Shown here: in pieces, positions 10,897 to 19,983 of the stretch
How positions within the stretch are numbered: position 1 is the first letter of the stretch
Layout: each line of letters begins with the position of its first letter
Source of the DNA: Neorhizobium galegae
Lineage (GTDB): Bacteria; Pseudomonadota; Alphaproteobacteria; Rhizobiales; Rhizobiaceae
DNA: 64,000 nucleotides
Direction of reading: 5' to 3'
Assembly (NCBI RefSeq): GCF_017877135.1
Contig: NZ_JAGIPH010000005.1
Location: 124,001-188,000, forward strand
Position numbers and translations under genes: made by a program
The notes under the pieces: generated by a model
Seen by the model: only the letters and a program-made list of their open reading frames with translations
What the model was told of the DNA's origin: nothing
Database searches by the model: none

Positions 10897-11113
10897 GCCA
10901 CTTCTCCAGAAATTCATCCCGATGGTCTTCTACCACATTCAACAGGGCATTGAGTTCCTGATCCGTACAGCGCTGGTTGCGCGCGATGGCCAGACGTTCC
11001 AGCCAGACCTTGGTTTCCTTCCGGTCTTTGCGGATATGGATATGCGGTGGCTCGTCCCGGTCAAGACTATAGAACTCGAACCGCCAGCCCTTCCATTCGA
11101 AGACCTTCGGCAT
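10877..11113 (-). CDS. DUF4160 domain protein
   Basis: A 78-residue protein matching DUF4160: WKGWRFEFYSLDRDEPPHIHIRKD at the N-terminus with the invariant EPPHIH element, a short KVWLERL strand, and a C-terminal helix (ELNALLNVVEDHRDEFLEKWHEHF). It starts 10 bases after the end of pccB on the same strand, with only a poor ribosome site, and overlaps the following DUF2442 gene. That makes it a probable translationally coupled tail of the pccB transcript. The biochemical activity of the family is unknown. Confidence 0.88.
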   Translation of the reverse strand: MPKVFEWKGWRFEFYSLDRDEPPHIHIRKDRKETKVWLERLAIARNQRCTDQELNALLNVVEDHRDEFLEKWHEHFGD

Positions 11114-11123
11114 CGCCCGGCTC

Positions 11124-12656
11124 TTACAGCGGAATGGTATCGTGTTTCTTCCAGTGCGTCGTCACCTGCTTGTTTCGAAGGCTTGCAAAAGCGCGTGCGA
11201 TGCGACGGCGCGAGGAATGCGGCATGATCACTTCATCGATGAAGCCGCGCTCGGCCGCGACGAAGGGATTGGCGAACCGCTCCTCGTATTCTTTCGTGCG
11301 CGCGGCAATCTTGTCCGGATCGCCAAGCTCGGAACGATAGAGGATTTCGGTCGCGCCCTTGGCGCCCATCACGGCAATTTCGGCCGTTGGCCAGGCATAG
11401 TTCACATCGGCACCGATGTGTTTGGATGCCATCACGTCATAGGCGCCGCCATAGGCCTTGCGCGTGATCAGCGTCACCATAGGTACTGTCGCCTCCGAAT
11501 AGGCAAACAGCAGCTTTGCGCCATGCTTGATGACGCCGCCATATTCCTGCGCCACACCCGGCAGGAAGCCCGGCACATCGACGAGCGTCAGAAGCGGGAT
11601 CGAAAAGGCATCGCAGAAGCGCACGAAGCGGGCCGCCTTGCGCGAGGCATCGATATCGAGACATCCCGCAAGTACCATGGGCTGGTTGGCAACCACCCCG
11701 ATCGTCTGGCCCTCCAGGCGAATGAAGCCGGTGATGATGTTGCGGGCAAAGGCCTCCTGGATCTCGAAGAAATCGCCCTCGTCGGCCACGGCCCGGATCA
11801 GCTCCGCCATGTCATAAGGCTTGGCCGCGCTGTCGGGGATCAGAGTGTCGAGCCGCGTCTCGATGCGGGCCGGATCGTCGTGGAAGGGACGCACCGGCGG
11901 CTTTTCGCGGTTGTTGAGAGGCAGGAAATCAAATAGCTGGCGCACCGCCTCCAGCGTTTCGACATCGTTCTCATAGGCCGCATCGGCCACCGACGATTTT
12001 TTCGTATGGGTCGAGGCACCGCCGAGTTCTTCGGCGGTCACGATCTCGTTCGTCACGGTCTTGACCACGTCAGGACCGGTCACGAACATGTAGGAGGTGT
12101 CGCGCACCATGAAGATGAAATCGGTCATGGCGGGCGAATAGACAGCGCCGCCGGCGCAGGGGCCCATGATCACGGAAATCTGCGGAATGACGCCGGAGGC
12201 CTCGGCGTTGCGGCGGAAGACTTCCGCATAACCGGCAAGCGAGGCAACCCCCTCCTGGATGCGGGCGCCGCCGGAATCATTCAGTCCGATCACCGGCGCG
12301 CCGACGCGCACCGCCATATCCATGATCTTGCAGATTTTCTGTGCATGGGTTTCCGACAGCGAGCCGCCGAGCACGGTAAAATCCTGGGAAAACACATAGA
12401 CTTGGCGGCCGTTGATCGTGCCCCAGCCGGTGACGACGCCATCGCCGGCCACCTTCTGCTCGGCCATGCCGAAATCCACGGCGCGGTGGGTCACATACAT
12501 GTCGTATTCTTCGAACGAGCCCTCATCGAGCAGCACCTCGATCCGTTCGCGCGCCGTGAGCTTGCCCTTGGCATGCTGGGCATCGATGCGTTTCTGTCCG
12601 CCCCCGAGCCGCGCTTCGGCGCGACGCACCTCGACCTCATTCAAAACTGCGCGCAT
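11124..12656 (-). CDS. pccB: Propionyl-CoA carboxylase beta subunit (carboxyltransferase)
   Basis: PccB transfers the carboxyl group from biotin to propionyl-CoA, giving (S)-methylmalonyl-CoA. The 510 residues show both carboxyltransferase half-domains. The N-half carries [16 protein letters not shown] and the oxyanion segment [17 protein letters not shown]. The C-half carries [25 protein letters not shown] and [21 protein letters not shown] lies about five bases before the ATG. It is first in a minus-strand run of seven genes ending with pccA, so the two subunits lie in one region but are separated by five unrelated-looking genes. Confidence 0.95.
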   Translation of the reverse strand: MRAVLNEVEVRRAEARLGGGQKRIDAQHAKGKLTARERIEVLLDEGSFEEYDMYVTHRAVDFGMAEQKVAGDGVVTGWGTINGRQVYVFSQDFTVLGGSLSETHAQKICKIMDMAVRVGAPVIGLNDSGGARIQEGVASLAGYAEVFRRNAEASGVIPQISVIMGPCAGGAVYSPAMTDFIFMVRDTSYMFVTGPDVVKTVTNEIVTAEELGGASTHTKKSSVADAAYENDVETLEAVRQLFDFLPLNNREKPPVRPFHDDPARIETRLDTLIPDSAAKPYDMAELIRAVADEGDFFEIQEAFARNIITGFIRLEGQTIGVVANQPMVLAGCLDIDASRKAARFVRFCDAFSIPLLTLVDVPGFLPGVAQEYGGVIKHGAKLLFAYSEATVPMVTLITRKAYGGAYDVMASKHIGADVNYAWPTAEIAVMGAKGATEILYRSELGDPDKIAARTKEYEERFANPFVAAERGFIDEVIMPHSSRRRIARAFASLRNKQVTTHWKKHDTIPL

Positions 12657-12849
12657 GATCCCTCCCGGCTTCAGCCTCTTATCGCTACCGCTTGCCGCGC
12701 GGTCAAGGAAGCTGGAAAATAGTTGTAGGTCAATAGGCTAGCGGCCGGCAAAACGGGCCCTCTCGCGGCTACCGCAGACTTGACGTCGGTCAAATCCGCA
12801 AGCCCGGAGTGCCTGCGGCACCGATGTCCACGCCCCGGACAGCAGCCCC

Positions 12850-13974
12850 TTATGCGGCAAGATCGGCGCAGACGGCGGCACGCAGATCTTCCGCATAGGC
12901 GCCGTTGCAGCCTTCCATGGCATTGTTGGAGAGGCTGACGACCGTCACACCCTGATCCGGCAGGATGAACCAGGTATTGCCGTAAACGCCGCCCCATTGC
13001 ACCGCACCCGCCGGAAGCGCCGTCATGGCCGCCGCCGGATCGGTGATGATCGCGCCGAAATAGCCAAAACGCTGGCCGGGATTGCCGGGCACATCGCCGA
13101 TCTGGTTGGAAAGGCCAGCCTCGGCCATCTCGCGGGAAAACAGCGGATCGCCACCCGTGCGGACCGTCTCCAGAAGCCGCATCACATCGCGCGCCGTCCC
13201 CGCCATGCCGGCACCGCCGGACTGAAAGGCCCGATCGTTGAAGATGCGGGAGGGTGAAAAGTAGGCTTCAAAGCCGGTATCGTTCTGCGCATGCCAGGGA
13301 TCGGGCATGCGCACCGGGCCATCGGGTGCATCGGCATAGGCGACCGCCAGCCGCGAAAGATCCGTGACACGGAAACGCGCATCCCGCATCTGCAGGGGCT
13401 CAGCCACGTAGCGGACGACGGCATCTTCCAGCGTTGCGCCATGCACCCGCTCCAAGACGGCGCCCAGAACATCGATGCTGGTGGAATAGGCCCATTGTTC
13501 ACCCGGGCGGAAGGCAAGCTTTGCGCCGCTCAACCGCGAAAAATTTTCCTCCAGCGACACGTTGGTATCGCTAAGCCCCTGATTGACGACGCGATCGGGC
13601 GCAAGCCGCTCCAGGCTCGCATCATAGGCAAGGCCGGATGTGTGGGTGATGAGGTGCCGGACACGAAGATCAGCCGGCGTTCCATCCGGATCGAGCGGCA
13701 CAAACCACGGCAGGTGATCCGCCACCGCATCATTCAGCGTCAGCAGACCCCGCTCGACCATGGCAAGGGCGGTCGCCGCAACGATAGGCTTGGTAACCGA
13801 GGCATAGCGGAAGATCGTATCGATGCCGACCGGCACACCGGCCTCGCGGTCCTGATAGCCGACGGCGCGCTCCAGAACGGGCACACCATCGCGAAAGATC
13901 AGGACCACCGCACCGGTGATGCGGCCGCTGGCTGTCACCTGGTCGAGAAGACGATGTACACGATCCATGGCCAT
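12850..13974 (-). CDS. Serine hydrolase of the beta-lactamase class C / esterase family
   Basis: A 374-residue penicillin-binding-protein-like serine hydrolase. The catalytic SxxK is ASVTK (S59, K62) and the YxN/YSx element is WAYSTS (Y163). A C-terminal QWGGVYG replaces the KTG motif, as in EstB-type esterases. There is no evident signal peptide, which argues for a cytoplasmic esterase rather than a periplasmic beta-lactamase. The ATG at 13974 is eight bases after AGGAG; the GTG at 13983 is too close to it. A strong terminator separates it from hemA upstream. The substrate is unknown. Confidence 0.87.
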   Translation of the reverse strand: MAMDRVHRLLDQVTASGRITGAVVLIFRDGVPVLERAVGYQDREAGVPVGIDTIFRYASVTKPIVAATALAMVERGLLTLNDAVADHLPWFVPLDPDGTPADLRVRHLITHTSGLAYDASLERLAPDRVVNQGLSDTNVSLEENFSRLSGAKLAFRPGEQWAYSTSIDVLGAVLERVHGATLEDAVVRYVAEPLQMRDARFRVTDLSRLAVAYADAPDGPVRMPDPWHAQNDTGFEAYFSPSRIFNDRAFQSGGAGMAGTARDVMRLLETVRTGGDPLFSREMAEAGLSNQIGDVPGNPGQRFGYFGAIITDPAAAMTALPAGAVQWGGVYGNTWFILPDQGVTVVSLSNNAMEGCNGAYAEDLRAAVCADLAA

Positions 13975-13988
13975 GGCCGACACTCCTG

Positions 13989-14027
13989 CAAAAAACTAAG
14001 GACGGATCATGTCTCCATGATCCGTCC
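13989..14027 (-). terminator. Rho-independent terminator of hemA
   Basis: A perfect 12-base stem (GGACGGATCATG, 14000-14011, with its complement 14016-14027) closes a TCTC loop. On the minus strand a short CTTAG follows and then a run of T residues at 13989-13995. It lies between the hemA stop codon and the serine hydrolase start, so it ends hemA transcription. Confidence 0.85.
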
Positions 14028-14054
14028 CTTGAGTTCAAGCAGAGAATGTTGCTC

Positions 14055-15269
14055 TTAAGCGACGGCGCGGGCCAGTGCGCAACGCGACCAGAGCTGGTGC
14101 AGGGCGCCGACCAGATGCTCGATATCGGCATCCGAATGCAAAGGCGTCGGGGTAATGCGCAGGCGTTCTGTCTTGCGCGGCACCGTCGGGTAGTTGATCG
14201 GCTGCACATAGACGTCGGAATGATCCAGCAGCAGGTCCGAGATCCATTTGCACTTGGCCGCATCGCCCACCATGACCGGCACGATATGGCTTGGATTGGT
14301 CATGTGCGGAATGCCGCGGGCATCGAGCGACGAGCGCAGCTTGCGCACGCGGTCCTGATGGCGGGCGCGCTCGAACGGGCTGTTCTTCAAATGGCGGATT
14401 GAGGCGACGGCACCGGCGGCAAGCGCCGGCGGCAGGGCCGTGGTGAAGATGAAGCCGGAGGCAAAGGAGCGGATGAAATCGCACACGGCATGCGAAGCGG
14501 CGATATAGCCGCCCATCACGCCAAAGGCCTTGCCGAGCGTGCCTTCAATGATGGTGATGCGGTCCATCAGGCCTTCGCGTTCGGCAATACCGCCGCCGCG
14601 CGGACCATACATGCCAACGGCATGCACTTCATCGAGATAGGTCATGGCGCCGTACTGGTCGGCCAGATCGCAGATCTCGCGAATGGGCGCGATATCGCCA
14701 TCCATGGAATAGACGCTTTCGAAGGCAATCATCTTAGGCGCCTTCGGATCGGCAGCCTTCAGCTTTGCTTCCAGATCGTTCAGATCGTTATGCTTCCAGA
14801 TGACGCGTTCGCACTTGCCGTGGCGAATGCCCTCGATCATCGAAGCATGGTTCAGCGCATCGGAAAAAATGATGAGGCCGGGGATTTTCTGGCCCAGCGT
14901 GCCAAGCGTTGCCCAGTTGGACATATAGCCGGAATTGAAGATCAGGCCGGCTTCCTTGCCATGGAGATCGGCCAGTTCCTGTTCCAGAAGAACATGGTAG
15001 TGCGTGGTGCCAGAAATATTCCGGGTGCCTCCCGCACCCGCGCCACAGTGATCGATGGCCTCTTTCATGGCCTCGATCACGGCCGGATGCTGGCCCATGC
15101 CGAGATAGTCATTCGAACACCAGACGGTGACGTCCCGCTTGCCTTCCGGCGTATGGCGGGTGGCGCGGGGAAATGCGCCGCGGTGTCTTTCGAGGTCCGC
15201 GAACACGCGGTAGCGGCCTTCCTGATGAAGGCTGTCCAGCTCGCCCTTGAAAAATGCCTCGAAATCCAT
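14055..15269 (-). CDS. hemA: 5-aminolevulinate synthase
   Basis: This PLP enzyme condenses glycine with succinyl-CoA to 5-aminolevulinate, the entry to haem by the Shemin route used in alphaproteobacteria. The 404 residues match the family length. Landmarks are [12 protein letters not shown] at the start, [12 protein letters not shown] near 51, [14 protein letters not shown] near 77, [17 protein letters not shown] near 211, and the PLP lysine K247 in [13 protein letters not shown] lies seven bases before the ATG at 15269. An upstream FNR/FixK box and matching -10 element suggest induction at low oxygen. Transcription ends at a clear terminator. Confidence 0.97.
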   Translation of the reverse strand: MDFEAFFKGELDSLHQEGRYRVFADLERHRGAFPRATRHTPEGKRDVTVWCSNDYLGMGQHPAVIEAMKEAIDHCGAGAGGTRNISGTTHYHVLLEQELADLHGKEAGLIFNSGYMSNWATLGTLGQKIPGLIIFSDALNHASMIEGIRHGKCERVIWKHNDLNDLEAKLKAADPKAPKMIAFESVYSMDGDIAPIREICDLADQYGAMTYLDEVHAVGMYGPRGGGIAEREGLMDRITIIEGTLGKAFGVMGGYIAASHAVCDFIRSFASGFIFTTALPPALAAGAVASIRHLKNSPFERARHQDRVRKLRSSLDARGIPHMTNPSHIVPVMVGDAAKCKWISDLLLDHSDVYVQPINYPTVPRKTERLRITPTPLHSDADIEHLVGALHQLWSRCALARAVA

Positions 15270-15383
15270 TCTCACACTCCAGAATCTGGCATTGTTTTTC
15301 GGTCCTCGGCGCTTTTGCGTCAACCCCGGCGGGTACGATTCCGTACTACCTGCGGCAATTGGACCGTTTTTTTGAATTATTCC

Positions 15384-15431
15384 AATTTGAATTTATAGAA
15401 CCATCGATAAGAGAAAGTTGATTTGCATCAA
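15384..15431 (-). promoter_or_regulatory. hemA promoter with FNR/FixK-type anaerobox
   Basis: A perfect 14-base box, TTGAT-TTGC-ATCAA, lies at 15418-15431. On the minus strand a TATAAAT -10 element follows at 15397-15391, predicting a start near 15384. The box centre is then about 41 bases upstream of that start, the position of class II FNR-activated promoters. The hemA ATG is about 115 bases further down. The regulator (FnrN, FixK or FnrL type) is not in the window. Confidence 0.8.
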
Positions 15432-15439
15432 GAGAACGC

Positions 15440-15465
15440 AAAAAGGGGGCGGCCGAAGCCGCCCC
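15440..15465 (-). terminator. Rho-independent terminator of the molybdenum hydroxylase operon
   Basis: On the minus strand an 8-base GC stem (arms 15446-15453 and 15458-15465) closes a C-UUCG-G tetraloop and runs into T residues at 15440-15444. It stands just after the FAD subunit stop codon and nine bases before the hemA anaerobox, so it insulates the hemA promoter from readthrough. Confidence 0.88.
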
Positions 15466-15484
15466 AGTTGCTCGCCTTGGAAGC

Positions 15485-16282
15485 TTAGCCGGCCGCGATG
15501 ACGGCGCGTTTGGCCATGACCCGCACCAGATTGGCGCGGTATTCGGCGCTCGCATGCATGTCCGACATGAGGTCCGCCGGGTCGATCGAAGCCGCCTTGG
15601 GTGATTCGGGCGACCAGTCGGCCGCAAGGGCCGCCTCGATCGTTTCGGCGCGAAACACGCCGTTCGATCCGGCCCCCGTCACCGCAACCCGCACACCGCC
15701 TGCCGCTTTTGCAACAAAGACACCGGTGATCGCATAGCGCGAGGCCGGGTTGCGGAATTTCGCATAGCCTGCCTTTTCGGGCGCCTCGAAGGAGACGGCC
15801 GTCACCAGTTCGCCCTCTTCAAGCGCTGTTTCGAAGAGGCCCGTGAAGAACTCTTCGGCCGGAATTTCGCGGCGGTCGGTGATGATCGTTGCCGCAAGTG
15901 CCAGCATGGCGGCCGGATAATCGGCCGCCGGATCGTTGTTGGCAATCGATCCGCCGATCGTGCCCATGTGGCGCACATGCGGATCACCGATCATGGCGGC
16001 AAGCTCGCAGATGGCCGGACAGACCGCACGAACGGCCGCAGACGAGGCCACATCCGCATGCGGCGTGGCACCGCCGATGCGCACGGTGTGGCCGTCCACG
16101 GTGATACCCTTCAGGGCAGCGATATGGCGCAGGTCGATGAGGTCCGAGGGAGCGGCAAGCCGCTGCTTCATCGTGGCGATCAGCGTCATGCCGCCGGAGA
16201 GGTAGCGCCCCTCGTCATGAGAGGAGCGCAGGTTGACCGCCTCATCGACCGAGGAGGCGCGGTGGTAGCTGGTGGCATACAT
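15485..16282 (-). CDS. Molybdenum hydroxylase FAD-binding (medium) subunit, CoxM-like
   Basis: The 266-residue flavoprotein subunit accepts electrons from the iron-sulfur subunit. The N-terminal FAD-binding motif SGGMTLIATMKQRL lies near residue 28. The second motif, MGTIGGSIANNDPAADYPA, lies near 105, and a CO-dehydrogenase flavoprotein C-terminal domain follows. The ATG at 16282 is used because GGGGAG lies eight bases upstream; the open frame extends further, but into low-quality arginine- and proline-rich sequence. It is the last gene of the small-large-medium operon and is followed by a strong terminator. The electron acceptor is unknown. Confidence 0.92.
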   Translation of the reverse strand: MYATSYHRASSVDEAVNLRSSHDEGRYLSGGMTLIATMKQRLAAPSDLIDLRHIAALKGITVDGHTVRIGGATPHADVASSAAVRAVCPAICELAAMIGDPHVRHMGTIGGSIANNDPAADYPAAMLALAATIITDRREIPAEEFFTGLFETALEEGELVTAVSFEAPEKAGYAKFRNPASRYAITGVFVAKAAGGVRVAVTGAGSNGVFRAETIEAALAADWSPESPKAASIDPADLMSDMHASAEYRANLVRVMAKRAVIAAG

Positions 16283-16301
16283 GGTCGTAATCTCCCCGTC
16301 C

Positions 16302-18668
16302 CTATTCGGCCGCCTGGCGCATCTGCCCATCCTGCAAGGCACTCCACACCTTGAGCGGCGTGGCGGGCATGTGCAGGTGGTTGATGCCGATGGCGTCGGT
16401 GATGGCATTGATCAGTGCCGGCGGCGAGCCGATGGCGCCGGCCTCGCCGCAGCCCTTGATGCCGAGCGGATTGCCCGGGCACGGCGTATTCTGGTGCGAG
16501 AGCGTGAAGGAGGGCAGGTCGTCGGCGCGCGGCATGGCATAATCCATGTAGCTTGCCGTCAGAAGCTGGCCGTTCTGTTCGTCATAACGCACCTCTTCCA
16601 GAAGCGCCTGGCCGATGCCCTGGGCAAGCCCGCCATGCACCTGCCCCTCGACGATCAGCGGATTGATGATGTTGCCGAAATCATCCGCTGCGACGAACTG
16701 CACGATCTCCGTCTTGCCGGTTTCCGGGTCGATTTCGACTTCTGCGATGTAGCAGCCGGCCGGGAAGGTGAAGTTGGAGGGATCGTAGAAGGCGGTTTCC
16801 TTGAGGCCCGGTTCCATGCCCGAGGGCAGGTTATGGGCGGTATAGGCGGCGAGCGCCACCTGGAACCACGGCAGGCTCTTGTCGGTGCCGGCCACTTTGA
16901 CATCGCCGTTTTCGATGACGATGTCGCTCTCATCCGCCTCCATCAGGTGGGCGGCGATCTTCTTCGCCTTCATCTCCACCTTGTCGAGCGCCTTGACGAT
17001 GGCCGACATGCCGACGGCTCCGGAACGCGAGCCATAGGTGCCCATGCCCATCTGCACCTTGTCGGTATCGCCATGGACGATGTTGACGCTCGCAATCGGC
17101 ACACCCAATCGATCGGCAATCAGCTGGGCAAAGGTGGTTTCATGACCCTGGCCGTGGCTGTGCGAGCCGGTCAGCACCTCGATCGTGCCAACAGCGTTGA
17201 CCCGCACTTCCGCCGATTCCCAGAGACCGACGCCGGCGCCGAGCGAACCGACCGCCTGTGACGGCGCAATCCCGCAGGCCTCGATATAGCAGCTCATGCC
17301 GATGCCGCGCTTCATGCCCCGGCTCTCCGCCTCGGCGCGCCGGGCGGCAAAACCGTCCCAATCGGCCGCCGCAAGGGCGGCATTCAGCGAGGCATCATAG
17401 TCCCCGGCATCGTAATTCATGATGACCGGTGTCTGGTGCGGGAAGCTGCGGATGAAATTCTTGCGCCGAAGCTCTGCCGGCGACAGGCCAAGCTCGCGGG
17501 CGGCCACTTCCATGGTGCGTTCCAGGAGATAGGTCGCCTCCGGGCGCCCGGCCCCGCGATAGGCATCGACGGGCACGGTGGTCGTGTATACGGTGCGGAC
17601 ATTGGCGTGGATCGCCGGAATGTCATACTGGCCAGACAGAAGCGTCGCATAAAGATAGGTCGGCACCGCCGAGGAGAAGAGCGACATATAGGCGCCGAGA
17701 TTGGCGATCGTGTCGACCTTCAGGCCGATGATGCGATGGTCCTTGTCGAAGGCCATCTTCACCTTCGATACATGGTCGCGGCCATGGGCATCGGTGAGAA
17801 AGGCTTCGGTGCGGTCCGAGGTCCACTTGACCGGCACGCCGGTTTTCTTGGACGCCCAGAGACAGACGATCTCTTCCGGATAGATATAGATCTTGGAGCC
17901 GAAGCCGCCGCCGACATCGGGTGCGATGACACGCAGCTTGTTTTCCGGGGCGACATTATAGAAGGCGCTCATCACCAGGCGCGCCACATGTGGGTTCTGG
18001 CTGGTGGTGTAGCAGGTGAAGTGGTCTTCCGCGGCGTCATAGATGCCAAGCGTGGCGCGCGGCTCCATCGGGTTCGGAGACAGGCGGTTGTTCAGGATCT
18101 CGATTTCGGTGACATGGGCTGCCTGCGCAATCGCAGCATCGGTTGCGGCCGGATCGCCGATCTGCCAGTCGAAGATGAGGTTGCCGGGCGCTTCCGGATG
18201 GATCTGCGGGGCACCGGGCTGAAGCGCTGCCACGGCACTGGTCACGGCCGGCAGCTCCTCGTAATCGACAACCACGGCTTCCGCTGCGTCACGCGCTTCG
18301 CCCGCACTGTCTGCCACGACGATTGCCACCGCATCACCGACATAACGCACGATATCGATGGCGAGTGGACGCCAGGCGCCCATCTTCATCGGCGTGCCGT
18401 CCTTGGAATGGATCATCCAGCCGCAGATGAGATTGCCAATGCCGTCCGCCTGCAGCTGGCGACCTTCCAGCACGTCGATGACGCCGGGCATGGCGCGTGC
18501 GGCCTCGATGTCGATGCCGTTGATTTTCGCATGCGCGTGCGGGCTGCGCACGAAGGCTGCAAACTTCATGCCGGGCACGACCATATCGTCGGTATAACGG
18601 CCCTTGCCGGTCAAAAATCGCTTGTCTTCCTTGCGGGCGACGCGCGCACCAATGCCTTCCATTCCCAT
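16302..18668 (-). CDS. Molybdenum hydroxylase large subunit, CoxL-like form II
   Basis: The 788-residue molybdopterin-cytosine-dinucleotide subunit of the xanthine oxidase family. The N-terminal aldehyde oxidase a/b hammerhead begins [22 protein letters not shown]. The Mo-cofactor domain carries GGGFGSK near 253 and the active-site loop AYRGAGRPE at 369-377. The catalytic glutamate lies in [12 protein letters not shown] near the C-terminus. The loop is the form II type, not the AYRCSFR loop of genuine aerobic CO dehydrogenase, so CO oxidation should not be assumed. GGAGGAGA precedes the ATG. Substrate unknown; no MoCo-insertion gene is nearby. Confidence 0.93.
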   Translation of the reverse strand: MGMEGIGARVARKEDKRFLTGKGRYTDDMVVPGMKFAAFVRSPHAHAKINGIDIEAARAMPGVIDVLEGRQLQADGIGNLICGWMIHSKDGTPMKMGAWRPLAIDIVRYVGDAVAIVVADSAGEARDAAEAVVVDYEELPAVTSAVAALQPGAPQIHPEAPGNLIFDWQIGDPAATDAAIAQAAHVTEIEILNNRLSPNPMEPRATLGIYDAAEDHFTCYTTSQNPHVARLVMSAFYNVAPENKLRVIAPDVGGGFGSKIYIYPEEIVCLWASKKTGVPVKWTSDRTEAFLTDAHGRDHVSKVKMAFDKDHRIIGLKVDTIANLGAYMSLFSSAVPTYLYATLLSGQYDIPAIHANVRTVYTTTVPVDAYRGAGRPEATYLLERTMEVAARELGLSPAELRRKNFIRSFPHQTPVIMNYDAGDYDASLNAALAAADWDGFAARRAEAESRGMKRGIGMSCYIEACGIAPSQAVGSLGAGVGLWESAEVRVNAVGTIEVLTGSHSHGQGHETTFAQLIADRLGVPIASVNIVHGDTDKVQMGMGTYGSRSGAVGMSAIVKALDKVEMKAKKIAAHLMEADESDIVIENGDVKVAGTDKSLPWFQVALAAYTAHNLPSGMEPGLKETAFYDPSNFTFPAGCYIAEVEIDPETGKTEIVQFVAADDFGNIINPLIVEGQVHGGLAQGIGQALLEEVRYDEQNGQLLTASYMDYAMPRADDLPSFTLSHQNTPCPGNPLGIKGCGEAGAIGSPPALINAITDAIGINHLHMPATPLKVWSALQDGQMRQAAE

Positions 18669-18688
18669 TATCGTCTCCTCCCGAAACG

Positions 18689-18776
18689 AGCGAATAGTGA
18701 GTAGCGAATAGCGAATAGGGGAGAGGGAACGCGACGGGCCGCCCAGCAGCCGACTATTCGCTACATCCTATTCGCT
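18689..18776. repeat. Long imperfect inverted repeat inside the molybdenum hydroxylase operon
   Basis: Two 23-base arms (18689-18711 and 18754-18776) are built of the unit AGCGAATAG twice with a four-base spacer. They are complementary at 19 of 23 positions around a 42-base loop; a third GCGAATAG copy adjoins the left arm. The element fills most of the gap between the small and large subunit genes. RNA hairpin formation is inferred. Confidence 0.75.
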
Positions 18777-18781
18777 TCTGT

Positions 18782-19273
18782 CTATTCAGCCGCCTGGCGC
18801 GCTGCGCCCTGCATCTCTTCATTGGCCGCCAGCACCGCCTTGACGATGTTGTGGTAGCCGGTGCACCGACAGATATTGCCGTCCAGCTCGTGGCGGACCG
18901 TGTGTTCGTCCAGATCACCGCCATGGCGGGCAATCATGTCGACGGCGGTCATCACCATGCCCGGCGTGCAGAAGCCGCACTGCAATCCGTGATGCGTATT
19001 GAAGGCGGCCTGCACCGGGTGCAGTTCACCCTGCCCGGCGATCCCTTCGATCGTGGTGACGGTGGAGCCCGCGGCCTGAACCGCCAGGATGGAACAGCTC
19101 TTCACCGAGCGACCATCCAGATGCACCACGCAGGCACCGCACTGCGTGGTATCGCAGCCGACATGCGTTCCGGTCAGCCCCAGTTTCTCGCGGATGAAAT
19201 GCACGAGCAGCGTGCGATCGTCGCACTCCCCCGACATCGCCCGGCCGTTCACCGTCAACGTCACTTTCGTCAT
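18782..19273 (-). CDS. Molybdenum hydroxylase [2Fe-2S] (small) subunit, CoxS-like
   Basis: A 163-residue iron-sulfur subunit. The N-terminal plant-ferredoxin-type cluster is ligated by C40, C45, C48 and C60 ([16 protein letters not shown] then SC). The C-terminal helical cluster is ligated by C99, C102, C135 and C137 (CGFCTPGM and ICRCTGY). It passes electrons from the Mo site to the FAD subunit. GGGAGGACATC precedes the ATG at 19273. It is first in the operon; a 113-base gap with a long inverted repeat separates it from the large subunit gene. Confidence 0.95.
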   Translation of the reverse strand: MTKVTLTVNGRAMSGECDDRTLLVHFIREKLGLTGTHVGCDTTQCGACVVHLDGRSVKSCSILAVQAAGSTVTTIEGIAGQGELHPVQAAFNTHHGLQCGFCTPGMVMTAVDMIARHGGDLDEHTVRHELDGNICRCTGYHNIVKAVLAANEEMQGAARQAAE

Positions 19274-19546
19274 GATGTCCTCCCTGCGCCTCCTCAAGCA
19301 CTGACGTGTCTCCTCAAACACGTTGCCGCATCATTTGCCTTTTTTGACCGCCGATCAACCGATACTTTTTGCGCAAAGGCGTTTGCGAGAGCATGAGATT
19401 GCCACTTTGTTAAATAAAGCTAAAGTGTGCGGCTGGACTTCCAGATCCCGAATCCTACTCTCACCTGCAGCGGGTTAACCCGGCTGGCCGGGAGGGCGAA
19501 GACAAGCTTCGGAACGACCAGCGCAAGTGACAATGTGGAGAGAGTA

Positions 19547-19804
19547 ATGAAAAAGGCTTTGGTGCTTATTTTGGTCGGCCTGTCGGTGGCTGGCTGCACG
19601 CAGACGGAAAAGGGTGCCGGTATCGGTGCCGGCACAGGCGCCATCATTGGCGGCCTGGCGACGGGCAATGTGCGGGGCGCCGCAGTCGGTGCCGCCATCG
19701 GTGGCGTATCCGGCGCGGTGATCGGCTCGGTCTCGGAACAGCCGGGCCAGTGCTACTACCGTGACCGCTATGGCAACCGCTACGTAGACCGTTGCCCGCG
19801 CTGA
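19547..19804 (+). CDS. Small glycine-zipper outer-membrane lipoprotein
   Basis: An 85-residue lipoprotein. A short positive start (MKK) and hydrophobic stretch lead to the lipobox SVAGC, with the lipidated cysteine near residue 17. A glycine-rich double hairpin (GAGIGAGTGAIIGGLATG then GAAVGAAIGGVSGAVIG) follows, which is the glycine zipper 2TM pattern seen in Rickettsia 17-kDa-antigen-like proteins. The C-terminus CYYRDRYGNRYVDRC holds two cysteines that may pair. GGAGAGA lies just before the ATG. It stands alone, ends at a clear terminator, and precedes tamA. The role is probably envelope structure; this is inferred. Confidence 0.87.
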   Translation: MKKALVLILVGLSVAGCTQTEKGAGIGAGTGAIIGGLATGNVRGAAVGAAIGGVSGAVIGSVSEQPGQCYYRDRYGNRYVDRCPR

Positions 19805-19836
19805 AGCGCCACGCCTTCACCAGGTGAACACGCGAT

Positions 19837-19863
19837 GCCCCGGGCCTGTGCCCCGGGGCTTTT
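19837..19863 (+). terminator. Rho-independent terminator of the lipoprotein gene
   Basis: An 8-base stem GCCCCGGG (19837-19844) pairs with 19852-19859 around a 7-base loop and is followed by TTTT at 19860-19863. It lies 32 bases after the lipoprotein stop codon. Confidence 0.85.
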
Positions 19864-19983
19864 CGGTACAGAATGTGACATAAAATCAGTACCGCCGATT
19901 GATTTTTCAGTTAAATTAGCAGAACATGGAACGGGCGATGATGCCCCGCAGGGTGGGACGCCAAACTGAGTACGAGTAACGAC

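Noticed and set aside
16302-18668. Annotation as genuine aerobic CO dehydrogenase
   Set aside because: The active-site loop is AYRGAGR and lacks the cysteine of the AYRCSFR loop needed for CO oxidation.
19344-19358. TTGA-N7-TCAA near the molybdenum hydroxylase promoter, resembling an FNR box
   Set aside because: FNR/FixK sites need TTGA-N6-TCAA; the extra base breaks the spacing, and the fifth base of the left half is C, not T.
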